Positions 45,931 through 57,888 of a stretch of DNA of 64,000 nt are shown piece after piece. Origin of the DNA: Phlegmacium glaucopus (lineage: Eukaryota > Basidiomycota > Agaricomycetes > Agaricales > Cortinariaceae); NCBI GenBank assembly GCA_015039465.1, contig MU130360.1, positions 361,958 through 425,957 of the forward strand, given 5' to 3'. The notes under the pieces were generated by a model. It was not told the origin of the DNA. It saw nothing but the letters and a program-made list of their open reading frames with translations, and ran no database searches. Each line of letters opens with the position of its first letter. The first letter of the stretch is position 1. The translations under genes and the position numbers were made by a program.

Positions 45931-46442
45931 ACAGGCCTTTCAAATCATGTCTAAATGGGATTTTGGTTGCAATTTTTTTTCATCCCATGAAAGCCATCTG
46001 GAACATCAAGTTGTCCTCTGAGTTGTCCTCCGAGCCATCCTCCTGGAGCACGAAGTAGCTAGCTAAAGATGGGCACTACGGTTGGGAAGGTGTATTTTTC
46101 TCTGCATGTGGTAAAGTGTGCACACTCTATAGTTGCATTTATAGAGGAGGATGGTTTGACGTTATGAAGGTACGCAATAATCTTACTTCCCACATCCAAG
46201 TGTTGATGAAATTACCACGCTGTAACAAATTGCAAAGGTGTACACAATCTCTCAAAGACTACTTATTGGATACTCATCCCTTTGTACTTTAATAGGGATG
46301 GTGGAGAGTTCAACGATGCCGAGGTCCAATCCTTCATAAAGTTCAAGAATTTGTCACAGGAAAGAGGAGCTCTGTACCATACAAAAAATCTCCTCCTCTG
46401 CTTTAGCTGCCCCTACCTTGCAATCCCTTCATTTCCCCCATC
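45931..46442. other. No gene recognised; flank of the hAT insertion
   Basis: Short frames only. A stretch at 46282-46442 is open on the plus strand and would run on past the hAT element if that were removed, but it has no motif I recognise. Confidence 0.4.
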
Positions 46443-46450
46443 ACTCTCAT

Positions 46451-49400
46451 TAGGGACTAGCATGGTCACAACCGGTAACAACCGGTGTGACGACCGCGGT
46501 TCAACCAAATACGGTATGGTACGGTACGGTTTCCACGGTTCCCGGAACTACCATACTAATTTAGGTAGCTCAGGGTCCACATAGGGTTCACGGTGGGCTG
46601 CAACTTTGTTGCCCTCATTGTGGACCCAATACTGGACCAATTTCTTTAAAATTAGGTGCATTAGAGAGTGTTTGATCAGGACAACACACATAAATTGAGA
46701 ATGAAATGTGAAATAGAATTTAAATGACCATAAACGAGTTAGAGTTGTACAAATTTGTGTGAACTACTTCATTTTTCTACATTACTTTGAGTGATGTTGA
46801 TCAGCAATAATTTTGGAAATTTTGGAGAGGCCAGGGTTCAGGGGTGTTTTAACCCATGAACCAACAGCCATTTGTGATTGGAAGGTCTGAGAACTCATAT
46901 TATGTTGCATGAAGTTTACTTGGCGATGACCCGTTGAAAATGCACGTTCTGCATCCACAGATGTTGCTGTATATATGGTTAGATAAAATCATGAAGATAA
47001 TATTAGAAATACCAGGTGCAGAAATGTAGTCCAGTGCCATCTGAGCAACTGAAGGGCGTGTCTTGAGAGCAGTGGCCCAGTAATTGAGATAACCACCAGC
47101 TGCAGTAATAGATTCTTTGGTAGGTGTGGGCTCACTGAGGTAGGTTTCAATATGATCATATCCATGTTTCTCCTGTGCTTGATCAGGGTTGGTTGCCCAC
47201 TTTGAAAACTCCTAGGTGATGTGAGTTAAAGGTAACAATATGATCAAGAGATGAAATATACCAATTTCCCTTTGCGACTCTTGTCCTTCTTCTGAACCTG
47301 TGAGCTCTCTGGCTGATCCTAGGGTGCATATTTTGACTTCCATGTCTTAACAGCTATTGTTTTGATCCTCTTGATTTCTGCAGCTGAATATTTCAAATGC
47401 TCCTTGAACCATCCTGTTTTGCAATCAGGACACATAACTATGACATTCAAATTTGAGAAATGAAAATATAGAGATGATATAAATTACATACCAATTGCAA
47501 TGATATATATATCACAGTCCCACAGTAAATCAAAATATTTTTCAATCAACAGAACAGCTGCTTGTGAAGCAATGTGGATAACAGCTGGAGTGGGACAATC
47601 AAGACCATTTTCCTCACTGTCCATGTCCTGCCCATCTGAATCAGAGTCATCACAACCAGCACTACTTGCCATTGGAGTGTCTTCAATAAACAACACCAAT
47701 CTGCTGCAAAGTAGAAGGAGCATAGGAACAGCTTCAACCACAAGAGGGATATCAGCCTTTGAAAAGAGCTCTGTAAGATCTTTGAAAAGCTAAAGATAAG
47801 ATTAGAATGCTAACTGAAAACAGGAAACAAAAAAGCTACCACTAAGACTGCCCTGAAGGTCTTCTGCAAGGTCCCATTGATCCTCACTAAGGCAATAGGC
47901 TTTGAGTTTGTTTTCTGTTACACCTGTCTTGAAATATAGATGTAAATAAAGGCAGTCAAAGTCAGAATTCCATCAGGTTGGAACACGCTGAGCAAGAGAG
48001 TCCCTCATGCTAGATTGAAGCTCAGGATCTCGTAAAACAAGATCCTTAAACTTTTCCTTGAGAGGTAAAGAATCCTGAATTTGACGAGCAAGCCCTGCAA
48101 CCTAATACAGGACTTTTAATAGATTAAAAGACAAAATAAATAAATAAACTCACCTTGGGAAATAAGTTCAGAGCTAATTCCTCCTCATTCACTGTCATTT
48201 CAACCCTCTGTTCTCTCATAAGTTCAATAGCTTGATCATGAATAGACCGAACTGTTGGCTCATCATGTGCAATTTGCCCTTCATCATCCTGTTCTACCTG
48301 GGCATCATACTCTGCCTCCTCAACAGCTGCTATATCATCATCAACAATTGGGTCATCAGATGGAATGGGAGTTGTTGATTTCTTGCACTTGGGTTTCTTG
48401 AAGAAAAATGATAAAAATATCTAACCAGACAATATAAATCAAAGTAGCTAGCAGGTAAAAATAAAATAAAACTTGCTTTTGCAATAAGATTGATGATATG
48501 GGCAAGACAACGAAGCCTTGCATGTGTTCCTCCAAAGTGTGGGATACAAGTTGAGAGAATACTAGCAAGGCGATTACAATTGCTAGCATTGTCCATACAT
48601 AATCCCAAAATCTAATATATATTAGCAATAGCAAGCATAACTCAGAAATGTCTCTTACCAATTTTATCCAAACCATAGCGTTTGAGACATTCAGCTGTAA
48701 CTTCTGCCAAATATTCTCCTGTATGACTACAGGTAAGACCAAAAAAAAAATTAAAATAATATATATGTATTAATGAAATACATACCAAATAAATTCCAAG
48801 ACTGCACAATTTATTGTACCATTTGCATACCAGATAACAACAAGCCCAAGGTAGGAAGTAACAAGGGGACTTGTCCATCCATCAAGTGCAATATGAATAG
48901 CAGTACCAAGTGTCTGGGAATATTTTTCAGCATCTTGAAAAAGGAGTGGAGAAATATTAATGTTACCATAAAATAGTTCATGACAAAGGTTGACATATGG
49001 ATATATATACTGACAAGGTCACGTTGTACAGTTGTTGGATGAGGTATAGGAGTCCCAGGACGAAGCATTTCAACTTCAGTTCGGTAATCGTCGTCAAGAA
49101 TTGAATTGATTGGGCGGGAATGCTTTGCACAGCGCAAAGCAATAAGAGCACGGTGAGTTTCAGGGGTATAAGGGATAGATCTGGATGCAGGTTGTTGCTG
49201 ATAGATACCCTGCTTCTCCTCACACATCCTAACATCCTTCAAAAACTTGGTAGTTCCATCTCCAGTCTTATTCCGATCACGGCGCAGTGGTTGTTGGTGG
49301 TTCTCAGGGTGGGTCTTACAGGTAAATACAAATTCAATCTTTAGAGGCTGGTGAGAGAAGGGGTCGCATATGCGGTTGACAGTGGTGATACAATGATCAT

Positions 49401-50104
49401 ACACATTTGATCGCCAGATTTTTCGTGCAGCATCTATGTTCATAATATTAGTACATTGATTATATTACCAAGGACAATCACGTACTTATTATATCCTCAT
49501 CACTTTCATCCCAAACCTCAAGATCTCCTTTCCGATGAAGGCTCTCCTGATTTCTCCCCACAGCACGTGCACGCTTTACAGGTGACCCCAAAGCACCAGC
49601 CGCTGGAGGGGCAGTGATTGGAATGGCATCTGCTTCATCAAAATCAAACTCCTCCTCGTCTGGAGATGAGGGTCGGGCTGGGATAGGGCGTGGATTATAT
49701 GGAGGCACATGAAACAGTGCTGTGCGACGAATGGGAGTTACAGGGTCTGGGGGAGTAGGAACAGCAGCCTGAGCACTGGTATCAGGCTCTGTGGCTGGCT
49801 GCAGTTGCTGGTGTTGAGTGGATGGCTGGCCACGACGGCCTCGAGAGCTTCCGCCCCTGGTTTTAGGTGCCATGGTAGCAGGAGCAGAGGGGGGAACAGC
49901 TTTTTTACTGCTCAATACGCAGTACAAGGCTTGAGCGCTGAGCGCTCCCGATTTAGATTAAAAATCACACAATGTCATTAATAATGAGCCGGCAGTACCG
50001 GAAAACCACGGATTTCTATTAATAACCACGGAACCGTACCGAATGCTACCGGTAACTAAACTACGGTAAATACCGTGGAAATAACCGGACCGCGCTAGTC
50101 CCTA
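46451..50104 (-). mobile_element. hAT DNA transposon with perfect 8-bp target duplication
   Basis: Ends TAGGGACTAGC and GCTAGTCCCTA are flanked by identical ACTCTCAT at 46443-46450 and 50105-50112. Subterminal regions contain repeated ACCGGT, TACGGT and CCACGG motifs on both sides (46465-46555 and 49985-50095), which are candidate transposase sites. The perfect duplication points to a recent insertion. Confidence 0.92.
46782..49873 (-). CDS. hAT transposase, multi-exon, one in-frame stop
   Basis: Start chosen at the ATG of MAPKTRGGSSRGRRG (49873); an upstream in-frame ATG at 49927 is possible. A disordered Pro/Gln-rich N-terminus with RGRRG and a basic VKRARAVGR is followed by a DNA-binding-like exon (AARKIWRSNVYDHC to CKTHPENHQQPLRR, 49440-49290). 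The catalytic core has LDGWTSPLVTSYLG (about 48885) and CMDNASNCNRLASIL (about 48600), and RCLAHIINLIAKA follows (about 48510). The C-terminal dimerisation region includes TSVDAERAFSTGHRQ and SQMAVGSW (46960-46850). Exons are separated by short introns. A TAG near 47322 (KYAP then stop) breaks the C-terminal third unless spliced out, so activity is doubtful despite the intact ends. Confidence 0.85.
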
Positions 50105-50112
50105 ACTCTCAT

Positions 50113-52130
50113 GCTCCTTCATGGCTCATCTCAAGCCATGCTCTGCGGATCCTAATTCAATAACGAAACTCGAGATCTGACGACAGCTCAAAGAGCATTT
50201 GGAATGAATACATCGCTGCTACTGAAGGACAGCAAGATGAGCTAAAGGAGGGCTTGGCCAGCATATCAAAGGTCTTGAGAAGATTCTAAAAAATCGGAAG
50301 TTTGAACTTACTTTCTCAAAAGTCGATGGTCAATGGTATCCGGCTGCGCATCAAGATCATCAAGGAAGACATCACCTAAGCCAAAGCCAACAAAATTAAG
50401 CTGAGAAGGATGTGAAAAAACAGAAGGCAACATCACAAATAATATGAATGCTTTGGAGGAGGCCAAGAGCGAGTTAGAAGAGTTAAACGGAGAGCTGGAG
50501 ATGGTCAGCGGGCACATCATGGAGCTGAAGGAGAAAGTCGACACTATTTGGATAACCTTAAAGCCGACTTTCGGGCAGAAAGTGGTATCATGAATCATTC
50601 TTGCCTAACATTCCTAACAGCTGACAACTATCTTTGGATATAGCTCTTGAAACTGGACACTGTCATCAGCGATACCAAAAAACAGGATATTCATAGAATT
50701 GAACATGATGACGAGTTGCATGATATGTCAACCTGGAAGAGATCGAGTAAGCCATGCTGCCTTTTAGTATATACTACATGAGCTAATTAGCCCACAGCAA
50801 GGAAGGGGAAGGAACAAGAGTAACCCTCAGCCGGAACTCGGAATGGACGACAATTCAGATGGCACAGTATCAGTCAAAGTATGAGTTCTTGAGTTCTGTC
50901 CTCTTATCCATTGTGTGACTGTTACTTAGCTTATCGCCGTACCAGTGAAGTCATTGTCACCATGTCACATTTTTTGTGCAGAGATCTTATAAGGAAGTGG
51001 TGCTGGATTCTTTGGTCAGTGGTTCGGTGTATAATCAATGATGCTAATCCTTCATAATGATTTGTTTGACAGAGCGGAACATGTACCTTGCTGAGGATCG
51101 CATTCCATCACAACAAAGAATGAGGGCTGTGTGTAAGTCTAAGTTTCGAGACACTGGGCTGCTTATTTATTGGTATGTTAGGTTGAAGTACGTTGAGAGT
51201 GCCAAAACCTTGGCCCTCCACCAATATACGTGCAAGTGTGAGTTGACTGAACCCAACTTCTCCCATGAGGCAAACTTCAACTGACATTGCTTTGAACTTC
51301 AGGTCCCCGAATTTGCCGGTTCTCATAATGTGGCATGTCCTCAAGGTCTGTATACTGTGTACACATGATGATGCCTTGATAACCTTATGTTCTACATAGC
51401 TCAGTCATCGTCCTATCGGAATCTAATACCAGATGTTTGATGCCACACGAAGTACAAGTTCTGTTCTCTTGTTCATTGTGTAACTGTTAACTTATCTTAT
51501 TGCTGTTACCAGTGACGCCGTCGTCATCACTGCACTGCATTTGTTGTGCAAATATCTCATAAGCCACATGGGTGTAATAGGATTTGGGGTGTCTGGTAAG
51601 TCTATGAGTTCTGATTCATATATTACGGCCCCTAATATCTCATTCTTATCTTTCTCCAATCATTAGAATGATGCATATTATAATATACTTAGGAGGCATG
51701 CTAACCCCTTACAGTCTCACGATGTCTCGTTTTGACCAATATATATATCAGAGGTTATGCCTGTATTTGAGGTGTGAATTATCTCTCTTTGCGCCAACAT
51801 AAGCGTCTTTAACTTGTTCTGCAGCTATGCAATATATATATATCTTCAAAGGTGAATTTGCCAACGAACCCACAATTCTCCCTCTCAACTGAGGTCCACG
51901 AAGTCCTTTCAATGCGGACTCAGTTTACAGTCCTGAAGCCAGAGAACATTCTGAGTGGAAATATTCCAGTCTCTATATGACAAAGTGGACGAAGTTTGAC
52001 ACGATTTAAGTCGAGCCAGTGTGATTAAGTAAGTTCTGATATATATATTTTCAGAGTCACATCTGATTAATATCTATAGAGTCATAATAAAATTCAAGTC
52101 ACTGTCAAAACACTTATATAACAGGTTCTG
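50113..52130. other. Decayed plus-strand sequence with a coiled-coil-like stretch and a 110-bp local duplication
   Basis: At 50195-50280 and 50440-50560 the plus strand reads charged heptad-like segments (DELKEGLASISKVL, EEAKSELEELNGELEM) broken by stops. Sequence 50885-50995 is repeated with about 75 percent identity at 51448-51562 (shared marker CATTGTGTAACTGTTA). I cannot assign a family. Confidence 0.4.
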
Positions 52131-52989
52131 GTTTTTCCCTTTGTTGCATCATTCCTGCAATGGCTCCCTCTCCCACACCTGTGGGCAATGCAGAACCTGT
52201 TCCCTTTCCTGCTCAATCTCAAGTTGCTCAACCAGTTCCCACCGCGCCTTGTTGTCGCCCACTTCAGAGGGAAGGAGCCGTTATCTTACTTTCACAGGCA
52301 GAACAGGCTCTTCGAGATGCCATGCTAAGGTTGAGCCTGACACCAGAACCGGTACTTGGGAAACGAACTCATCAAGAAGAGGATCCACTAGATGGTGATG
52401 ATACCGAGCCAGACGGGGAAGGTTCTTTGACAACCCAGCCCCAATCATTGTCACCTTCCATTAGAAATGTCACTGCTGCAACTCTAAGGTATGCGACAAA
52501 GAAGAAACTCTATCAGCAAACTCCAATTTTTAATCATAACATGCCATAACAAATGGGGGTAAGCCTATAGCATCCCATAGTGTGGGAGCGTTGTCTAGTA
52601 CTATATAGACAGCTGGTGTTGCTCTGTAGCGATAACACGGGACTACACTGGACTACACAATACTTTGTAGCTGTTACCATACCTGGTTTATGTAAGCTTC
52701 ATTTTTTTTTCTCATTTCTTTTAAGTTCAACAGCCCAGCCCTAAACCTTGCAAACATTCAACAATGTCACCACATCACCAGGTCACAACAGATCACCACT
52801 TCCACCTGCCACATCACCTCGGACAACAACGACCACAGTAAATACCTTACTTTGGTTTTTTTTTTCTTTCTTAGGCCATGGCACTGACGACGGCAACCCC
52901 CCCTCAACAGAGTTCTTACTAAGCACTACTCTGACAATGGGAACAGCAATGACGAAGATGTGTCTTTTTTTTTTCTTTTTTAATTTTCT

Positions 52990-53325
52990 TTATTAACTAC
53001 ACTCCACATTGTTGGCAACATCAAAGCTACAATAAGCAATGGACGACATACAATGACATACAACGACATACCGCGACATACCACAACGTAGGATGACGAC
53101 GACATATGTCCTACATCAACACATACTTGCGTACTTGCAGCGACGCTGGCCAACCACAATGAGATGACCTACCACAACGAGATGACCTACCACAACATAC
53201 CACAACATACAACAACCTACCACGACGTACCACAACATACAATGATGATGATGTACGTCCTATGTCAACACATACTTGCGTACTCGCAGCGATGCTGGCC
53301 ACCCTCTAAGTGTCCCTCCGTCGTC
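52990..53325. repeat. Degenerate short repeats plus a 50-bp direct repeat
   Basis: Runs of ACATACAACGACATACC and CTACCACAACGAGATGAC units. The segment TCAACACATACTTGCGTAC with GCAGCGA.GCTGGCCA occurs at 53113-53152 and again at 53265-53304. Confidence 0.7.
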
Positions 53326-53334
53326 GTCCACCGA

Positions 53335-53532
53335 CCATTATGGGTACATCCAGCTTATTTGTTCTTGCAACCGAATGCTGATAGGGGACCGAAACGCATA
53401 GGTATCCCACATCTTGCAGATGAGGATGACGAGTACCAGGGTATGTTTATTCCAAAGGGATCTACTATCATCGGCAACGTCTGGGCTATCCACATGGACC
53501 CCACCACGTACCAAATAAATGACAAAGGATGA
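53335..53532 (+). pseudogene. Cytochrome P450 fragment
   Basis: The frame contains GIPHLADEDDEYQGMFIPKG followed by STIIGNVWAIHMDPTTY. This is the stretch after the ExxR helix of fungal P450s (typically HxxxEDDEYxGxxIPKGTxVxxNxWAxxxDPxxY). Neither the ExxR nor the heme-cysteine loop is present, and a TGA ends it at 53530-53532. It lies inside the insertion that splits the 52160-54949 gene, so it was probably carried there. Confidence 0.7.
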
Positions 53533-53699
53533 ACAATGTACAACATATCATTATTTTCATTTTTATTTATTGGGTAACATGTGTAATTAGACAATGTACA
53601 TTGTAGGTAGTTGGACAATATACATAGAGTTTTTTTTTTCAAGTACTTGGCTTTGAGTAAGAAAATGGTTCCAGAAATAACCAGGAAAAAAATAAACCA

Positions 53700-53890
53700 A
53701 TACTATCTGAGCTCAGTACAGAGTACTATGGAATTATGAGGAGCTATTACAGAGTGCTATGAAGTCCCTATGTGATGCTATGTAGTGCTATATAGTGTCT
53801 GCTGGACACTACAGAAATAGGGACCCATGCTATGGCACTATAGTGCTATAGAGCATTACATAGTGGTCCATAGCAGGGCCCGGGTTTGCT
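53700..53890. repeat. Palindrome-rich block of TAGTGCTATA motifs
   Basis: Repeated and inverted copies of CTATGTAGTGCTATA, CACTATAGTGCTATAG and TACATAGTGG. It can fold extensively. It could be part of a small inverted-repeat element, but I could not fix its ends. Confidence 0.5.
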
Positions 53891-54949
53891 GATGTCTGCC
53901 CCGAGCAGCGTGATGACTTGGAAGCTTTCTTGCTGGCGAGTGCTTTGTTGATGCATTTCTGGTGCTTGTGTCTAAACACTGCCTATTAGGACACAGCGCT
54001 TGGCCGACAGGCCAAGTTATTTGCGTTCATCATGTCGATAGACAACAAGGTTGATGCTTTCCAATCAGCCACTCCACCATACCAGTTATCCAAAGAGCTC
54101 AAAGTATGTTTTCCAATCTTGTCCCTAATGGCCTTGCTGATTTATAATACTATAGACAAACATCAATAACTATGCCCTGGCTGTCCTGCTTTCCGTCAAT
54201 ATTAGCACTTACAAAGGCGACATCCCTCACAATCATATTCTCGTCTGTATTCCACTTATCATATGAACCTTACTAACAATTTTCCTACAGGATATTCTCA
54301 AAAGATATCGTTTTGATTTACCGGTAGGCATCGAGCACGACTATGCAAACTGGGAAAAGATAACTACACAAGTCAGCTATTCGCTCACTCAAACTCGCAC
54401 AAGAGTGAAGAAGGTGGTACGTCTCATAGTATGCATATATCCTCTTTTTGATGGAATACTTATGCATTATTTTCTGTATAAGATCAAAGACAGCATAATT
54501 ACAAACCAGAATATCTTTTCCCTCGCACAGGTCATTGTCCACTCCACACCTTGTCGTACAACAGTCCAGCTGTGCGCCCACGTCTCACTCATGGTAAGTG
54601 TCACCATGTTGTCCCCAATATTGCTGTCTGAACTATTATGCTAGCATCAGATCCATGCAGAATGTGATGGATGTGAAAAATATTGGAATTTGATCGACGG
54701 ACGCCTTGCGTTCTTATGACAAGTCGCAGGATCGTCAGCCTCTATGGCAGCGAGGTGCATATCATTTCTAAGTTCTTCTGAAATACACTAACATCCTATA
54801 TATACGCAGAGGATTCAACAACATCCTCAAGATTGATCAAGAAACATATGGAGCGGAGGAAAGCTATGTGATTAAGGATACCGTTGCTGACGAATGGCAA
54901 CAGCGCGTTGATGATGTAGTTGCAGGGACATTAGGTGTGGTGTGATAAA

Positions 54950-55187
54950 GCAGGGCCTAAAGATATATGGTATTATATCATATAGGGCCTAGATATATTT
55001 CCAATGCACATGTCTATATACAGCTGGCAATTCTAAACCATGCAAGCGACCTATATAGGATTGAAATATTGAGGGGTGAGATCTGAGACCCTGTATTGTT
55101 TCTACATTTGATAAATGGTTGAACCTCTGCAAGGCAATACCTGGTTGTGATTCACAAAACTCAGTGCTCACTAGGTTGAATTGCTAG
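54950..55187. other. No gene recognised
   Basis: AT-rich sequence downstream of the split hypothetical gene; I see nothing in it that can be supported. Confidence 0.5.
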
Positions 55188-55990
55188 AGGTAGCATTGTG
55201 AGTGTGCATGTCCAAAGTGCAATTTGTAATTGCTAACAATTGACTGGAAATTGTAACAGATGTCAGTCCCTACATTGTATTGTGTACAAGCCACTAGAAA
55301 CACGGACAACATCATTGTATAGGCAAATAGCTGAGCTGTTGAAAAACATAATAAAAGCGCAGTTGAATGCATCAAGATTAGCAGTGGTTGAACCTGCAAA
55401 TCATTGACAACGCAATATATGGTGTATATTCATAACTTCATATGGCCAAGCAGTTAAAAGACATTGGGACAGGACAAAGAATTTCATGGTATGAGATCCA
55501 ATTAGATGATGTGTAGTATGCGTTCAATTAGATGGCCAGCTCATTGTCACCTGCAACTGGCTAAGCTCTCAAAATTCATGACCAACTTATCAGATGTGCA
55601 TGTCTAAAGTGCAATTTGTGATTGCTAACAATTGACTGGAAATTGTAATGGGAGTCAGTATCTAAATTGTATTGTGTACAAGCCGCTAGAAACACCGACA
55701 ACATCATTGTATATGCAACTAGCTGAGCTGTTGAGAAACATGCTAAAAGCGCAGTTAAATGCGTCAAGATTAGCAGTGGTTGAACCTGCAAATCATTGAT
55801 TCGTAACTTCATATGGCCAAGCAGTTAAAAAACATCAGGACAGGACGAGGAATTTCATGGTATGAGATCCAATTAGATGGTGTGTAGTATGCGTTCAATA
55901 AGATGGCCAGCCCATTGTCACCTGCAACTGGCTAAGCTCTCAAAATTCATGACCAACTTATCAGACTACATGTGCTAATAATCTAATTAG
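55188..55990. repeat. Two-copy tandem duplication, about 400 bp
   Basis: GTGCATGTC.AAAGTGCAATTTGT starts both copies (55203 and 55596); they share TTGACTGGAAATTGTAA, CATCATTGTATA.GCAA, GTTGAACCTGCAAATCATTG, and CACCTGCAACTGGCTAAGC. Identity is about 90 percent by eye, with the second copy shorter in the middle. Confidence 0.8.
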
Positions 55991-56235
55991 ACGGTGCACA
56001 TCTATGTGTTAAATAACACAGACCGCATACCGCTACCTACAACGGGCTATGCTGTCAAATGGGGTGTACAGCTTATTAGACTACATGTTCTACCAACGTT
56101 AGCTGTCATCACGGTGTCCAAATCCCAGATACAAACTGTTGACAACATCCCATTCATGGATGACTCAAGCTTCCAAAAATATCTTAAGTCCGTGTGAATT
56201 TCATGTAACAAACATGTTTTGCACAAATGGCGGTG

Positions 56236-56343
56236 TAGGCCTTAACAAGTCTATGAAGCGCAAGACCTCAGATTGATACACGAACCCAACATAGTGACAA
56301 CTGTTAACAATCAGTGTACCTGAATCGTTCAAAGTTGTAACAG
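56236..56343 (+). mobile_element. Fragment of the Ty3 leader region
   Basis: TAGGCCTTAACAAGTCTATG to GTTGTAACA matches 7117-7228, the sequence just downstream of the left LTR, with a handful of changes. No LTR or coding sequence accompanies it. Confidence 0.8.
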
Positions 56344-56762
56344 AATGGAGAATCTTCACACACGGATTACAGACATCACATTACATGACCTATGTCACTT
56401 ATCACCTTCTTACATGTCTCGATTTAGTAACCTTGAGTGGCCTCAATCATCTGTGGCACACATTGTTCTAGTTAGTATAAATACAGTAGAAAACTACATA
56501 GAATAGAATCAACTATCATTCCCCCAATATCATACAGCCCCGAAATACTGTATTCTGAACCCAAAGAAACTAGGAGGTCTTTACAGTCCCCCACCCTTTC
56601 CAATTGGAAGGATTTAGTACTGTCTCTCACCAGAAAGTCATGTATTCTCGGAATTTCATTCCAATCCCATTCCAACAATTCCAGAATTCCAATTGCCAAC
56701 TTCCTAATCAAGTAATTAATCACCTGACTTGTAGCATATGACAAATAAAAGAATACCAGTAA

Positions 56763-56838
56763 GGATTGAACCAAAGACCTTGAGAAAGGTCATGTGACAT
56801 AATTCCCACACTGCATCAGTGATCTACCAACTGCACCA
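56763..56838 (-). other. tRNA-like Pol III promoter, left arm
   Basis: The minus strand carries an A-box-like TGGTGCAGTTGG (56838-56827) and a B box GGTTCAATCC (56772-56763), 54 nt apart. It mirrors the right-arm copy and points outward toward the left end of the foldback. Confidence 0.6.
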
Positions 56839-57529
56839 TCATTGCTTGTATATATATAAAAACTAATGGTTATATATACCCTTCCCACCTGACTATAAAT
56901 AATATATTCTGGCACTTGCTGAGGGGCTACTACCATGTATTATATACCAAAATGTTCCTAAAAATGAGGGGAATCCATTGGTAATAAAATCGTGATGTGA
57001 TACGCACTTTGATATGCAGTTATACACGAAATACTACAGAATATACAGTAAAATAATGCGCTCTATGCTTATAAATGAGCCTAACATGACGCACCTTATA
57101 CCGATAGAAAGCTACACTGCTAGGGAATGTAACCATACTATGAGCATGGGAATATTAGCCCTTTTTCAATATTAAAACATATAAAATGTGTAAAAACACG
57201 CACCAGACATGGCACATGCACGTGATTTATATATATTCTGAAAGCTGTTATTAGCACAATTCTATCGGTATATTGTGCATCATGTTCGGCTCATTTATAA
57301 GCATAGAGCGCATTATTTTACTGTATATTCTGCAGTATTTCGCGTATAACTGCATATCAAGTGCGTATCACATCACAATTTTATTACCAATGGATTCCCC
57401 TCATTTTTAGGAACATTTTGGTATATAATACATGGTAGTAGCCCCTCAGCAAGTGCCAGAATATATTATTTATAGTCAGGTGGGAAGGGTATATATAACC
57501 ATTAGTTTTTATATATATACAAGCAATGA

Positions 57530-57605
57530 TGGTGCAGTTGGTAGATCACTGATGCAGTGTGGGAATTATGTCACATGACCTTTCTCAAGGTCTTTGGTTC
57601 AATCC
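57530..57605 (+). other. tRNA-like Pol III promoter, right arm
   Basis: A-box-like TGGTGCAGTTGG (57530-57541) and B box GGTTCAATCC (57596-57605). The spacing is longer than in a normal tRNA and I could not fold a standard anticodon arm, so this is more like the head of a tRNA-derived SINE. A TTTT run follows within 20 nt (57620). Confidence 0.6.
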
Positions 57606-57888
57606 TTCTTACTGGTATTCTTTTATTTGTCATATGCTACAAGTCAGGTGATTAATTACTTGATTAGGAAGTTGGCAATTGGAACCCTTGGAAAGTCCAA
57701 TCTTTCCAATTGGAATATTTGGAATCCTTGGAATTGGAAACTTGGAAAGTTTGGAATTGTTGGAATGGGATTGGAATGAAATTCTGAGAATACATGACTT
57801 TCTGGTGAGAGACAGTACTAAATCCTTTGGAATTCCGAGGAATTCTGAAGGATTCCAATTGGAAAGGGTGGGGGACTGTAAAGACCTC

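Larger units (their letters stand above)
52160..54949 (+). pseudogene. Agaricomycete hypothetical gene, split by an insertion and a stop
   Basis: The first exon (52160 to about 52530) has a Pro-rich start, then ALRDAMLRLSLTPEPVLGKR and ATLRYATKKKL. The remaining exons lie at about 53995-54115 (RQAKLFAFIMSIDNKVDAFQ), 54155-54235, 54295-54418 (ILKRYRFDLPVGIEHDYANW), 54533-54594 (TVQLCAHVSLM), 54648-54750 and 54812-54949 (VADEWQQRVDDVVAG). Order and motifs match a mushroom family that I remember, function unknown. A TGA at about 54717 sits in AFL-stop-QV where relatives have Arg. Sequence from about 52540 to 53990 interrupts it. Confidence 0.6.
56574..57888. mobile_element. 1.3-kb foldback element with CTTTAC ends and tRNA-like segments in both arms
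   Basis: Outer ends GAGGTCTTTACAGTCCCCCA and its complement are followed by CCTTTCCAATTGGAA. The arms then run nearly perfectly complementary from about 56690 to about 57150 against about 57230 to 57685, with a short AT-rich centre. The right arm has an extra 80-bp expansion of GGAATTGGAA and GGAAAGT motifs (57685-57860). Its end motif is that of 5477-5829 and 8676-9201. No protein frame is evident and I find no target duplication. Confidence 0.88.

Noticed and set aside
52970..53330. Coding repeat protein in the CCACAAC repeats
   Set aside because: Frames change between units and the two strands are about equally open; low-complexity DNA is enough to explain it.
57530..57605. Functional tRNA gene
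   Set aside because: A and B boxes are present, but no standard acceptor and anticodon stems could be formed and the spacing is too long.
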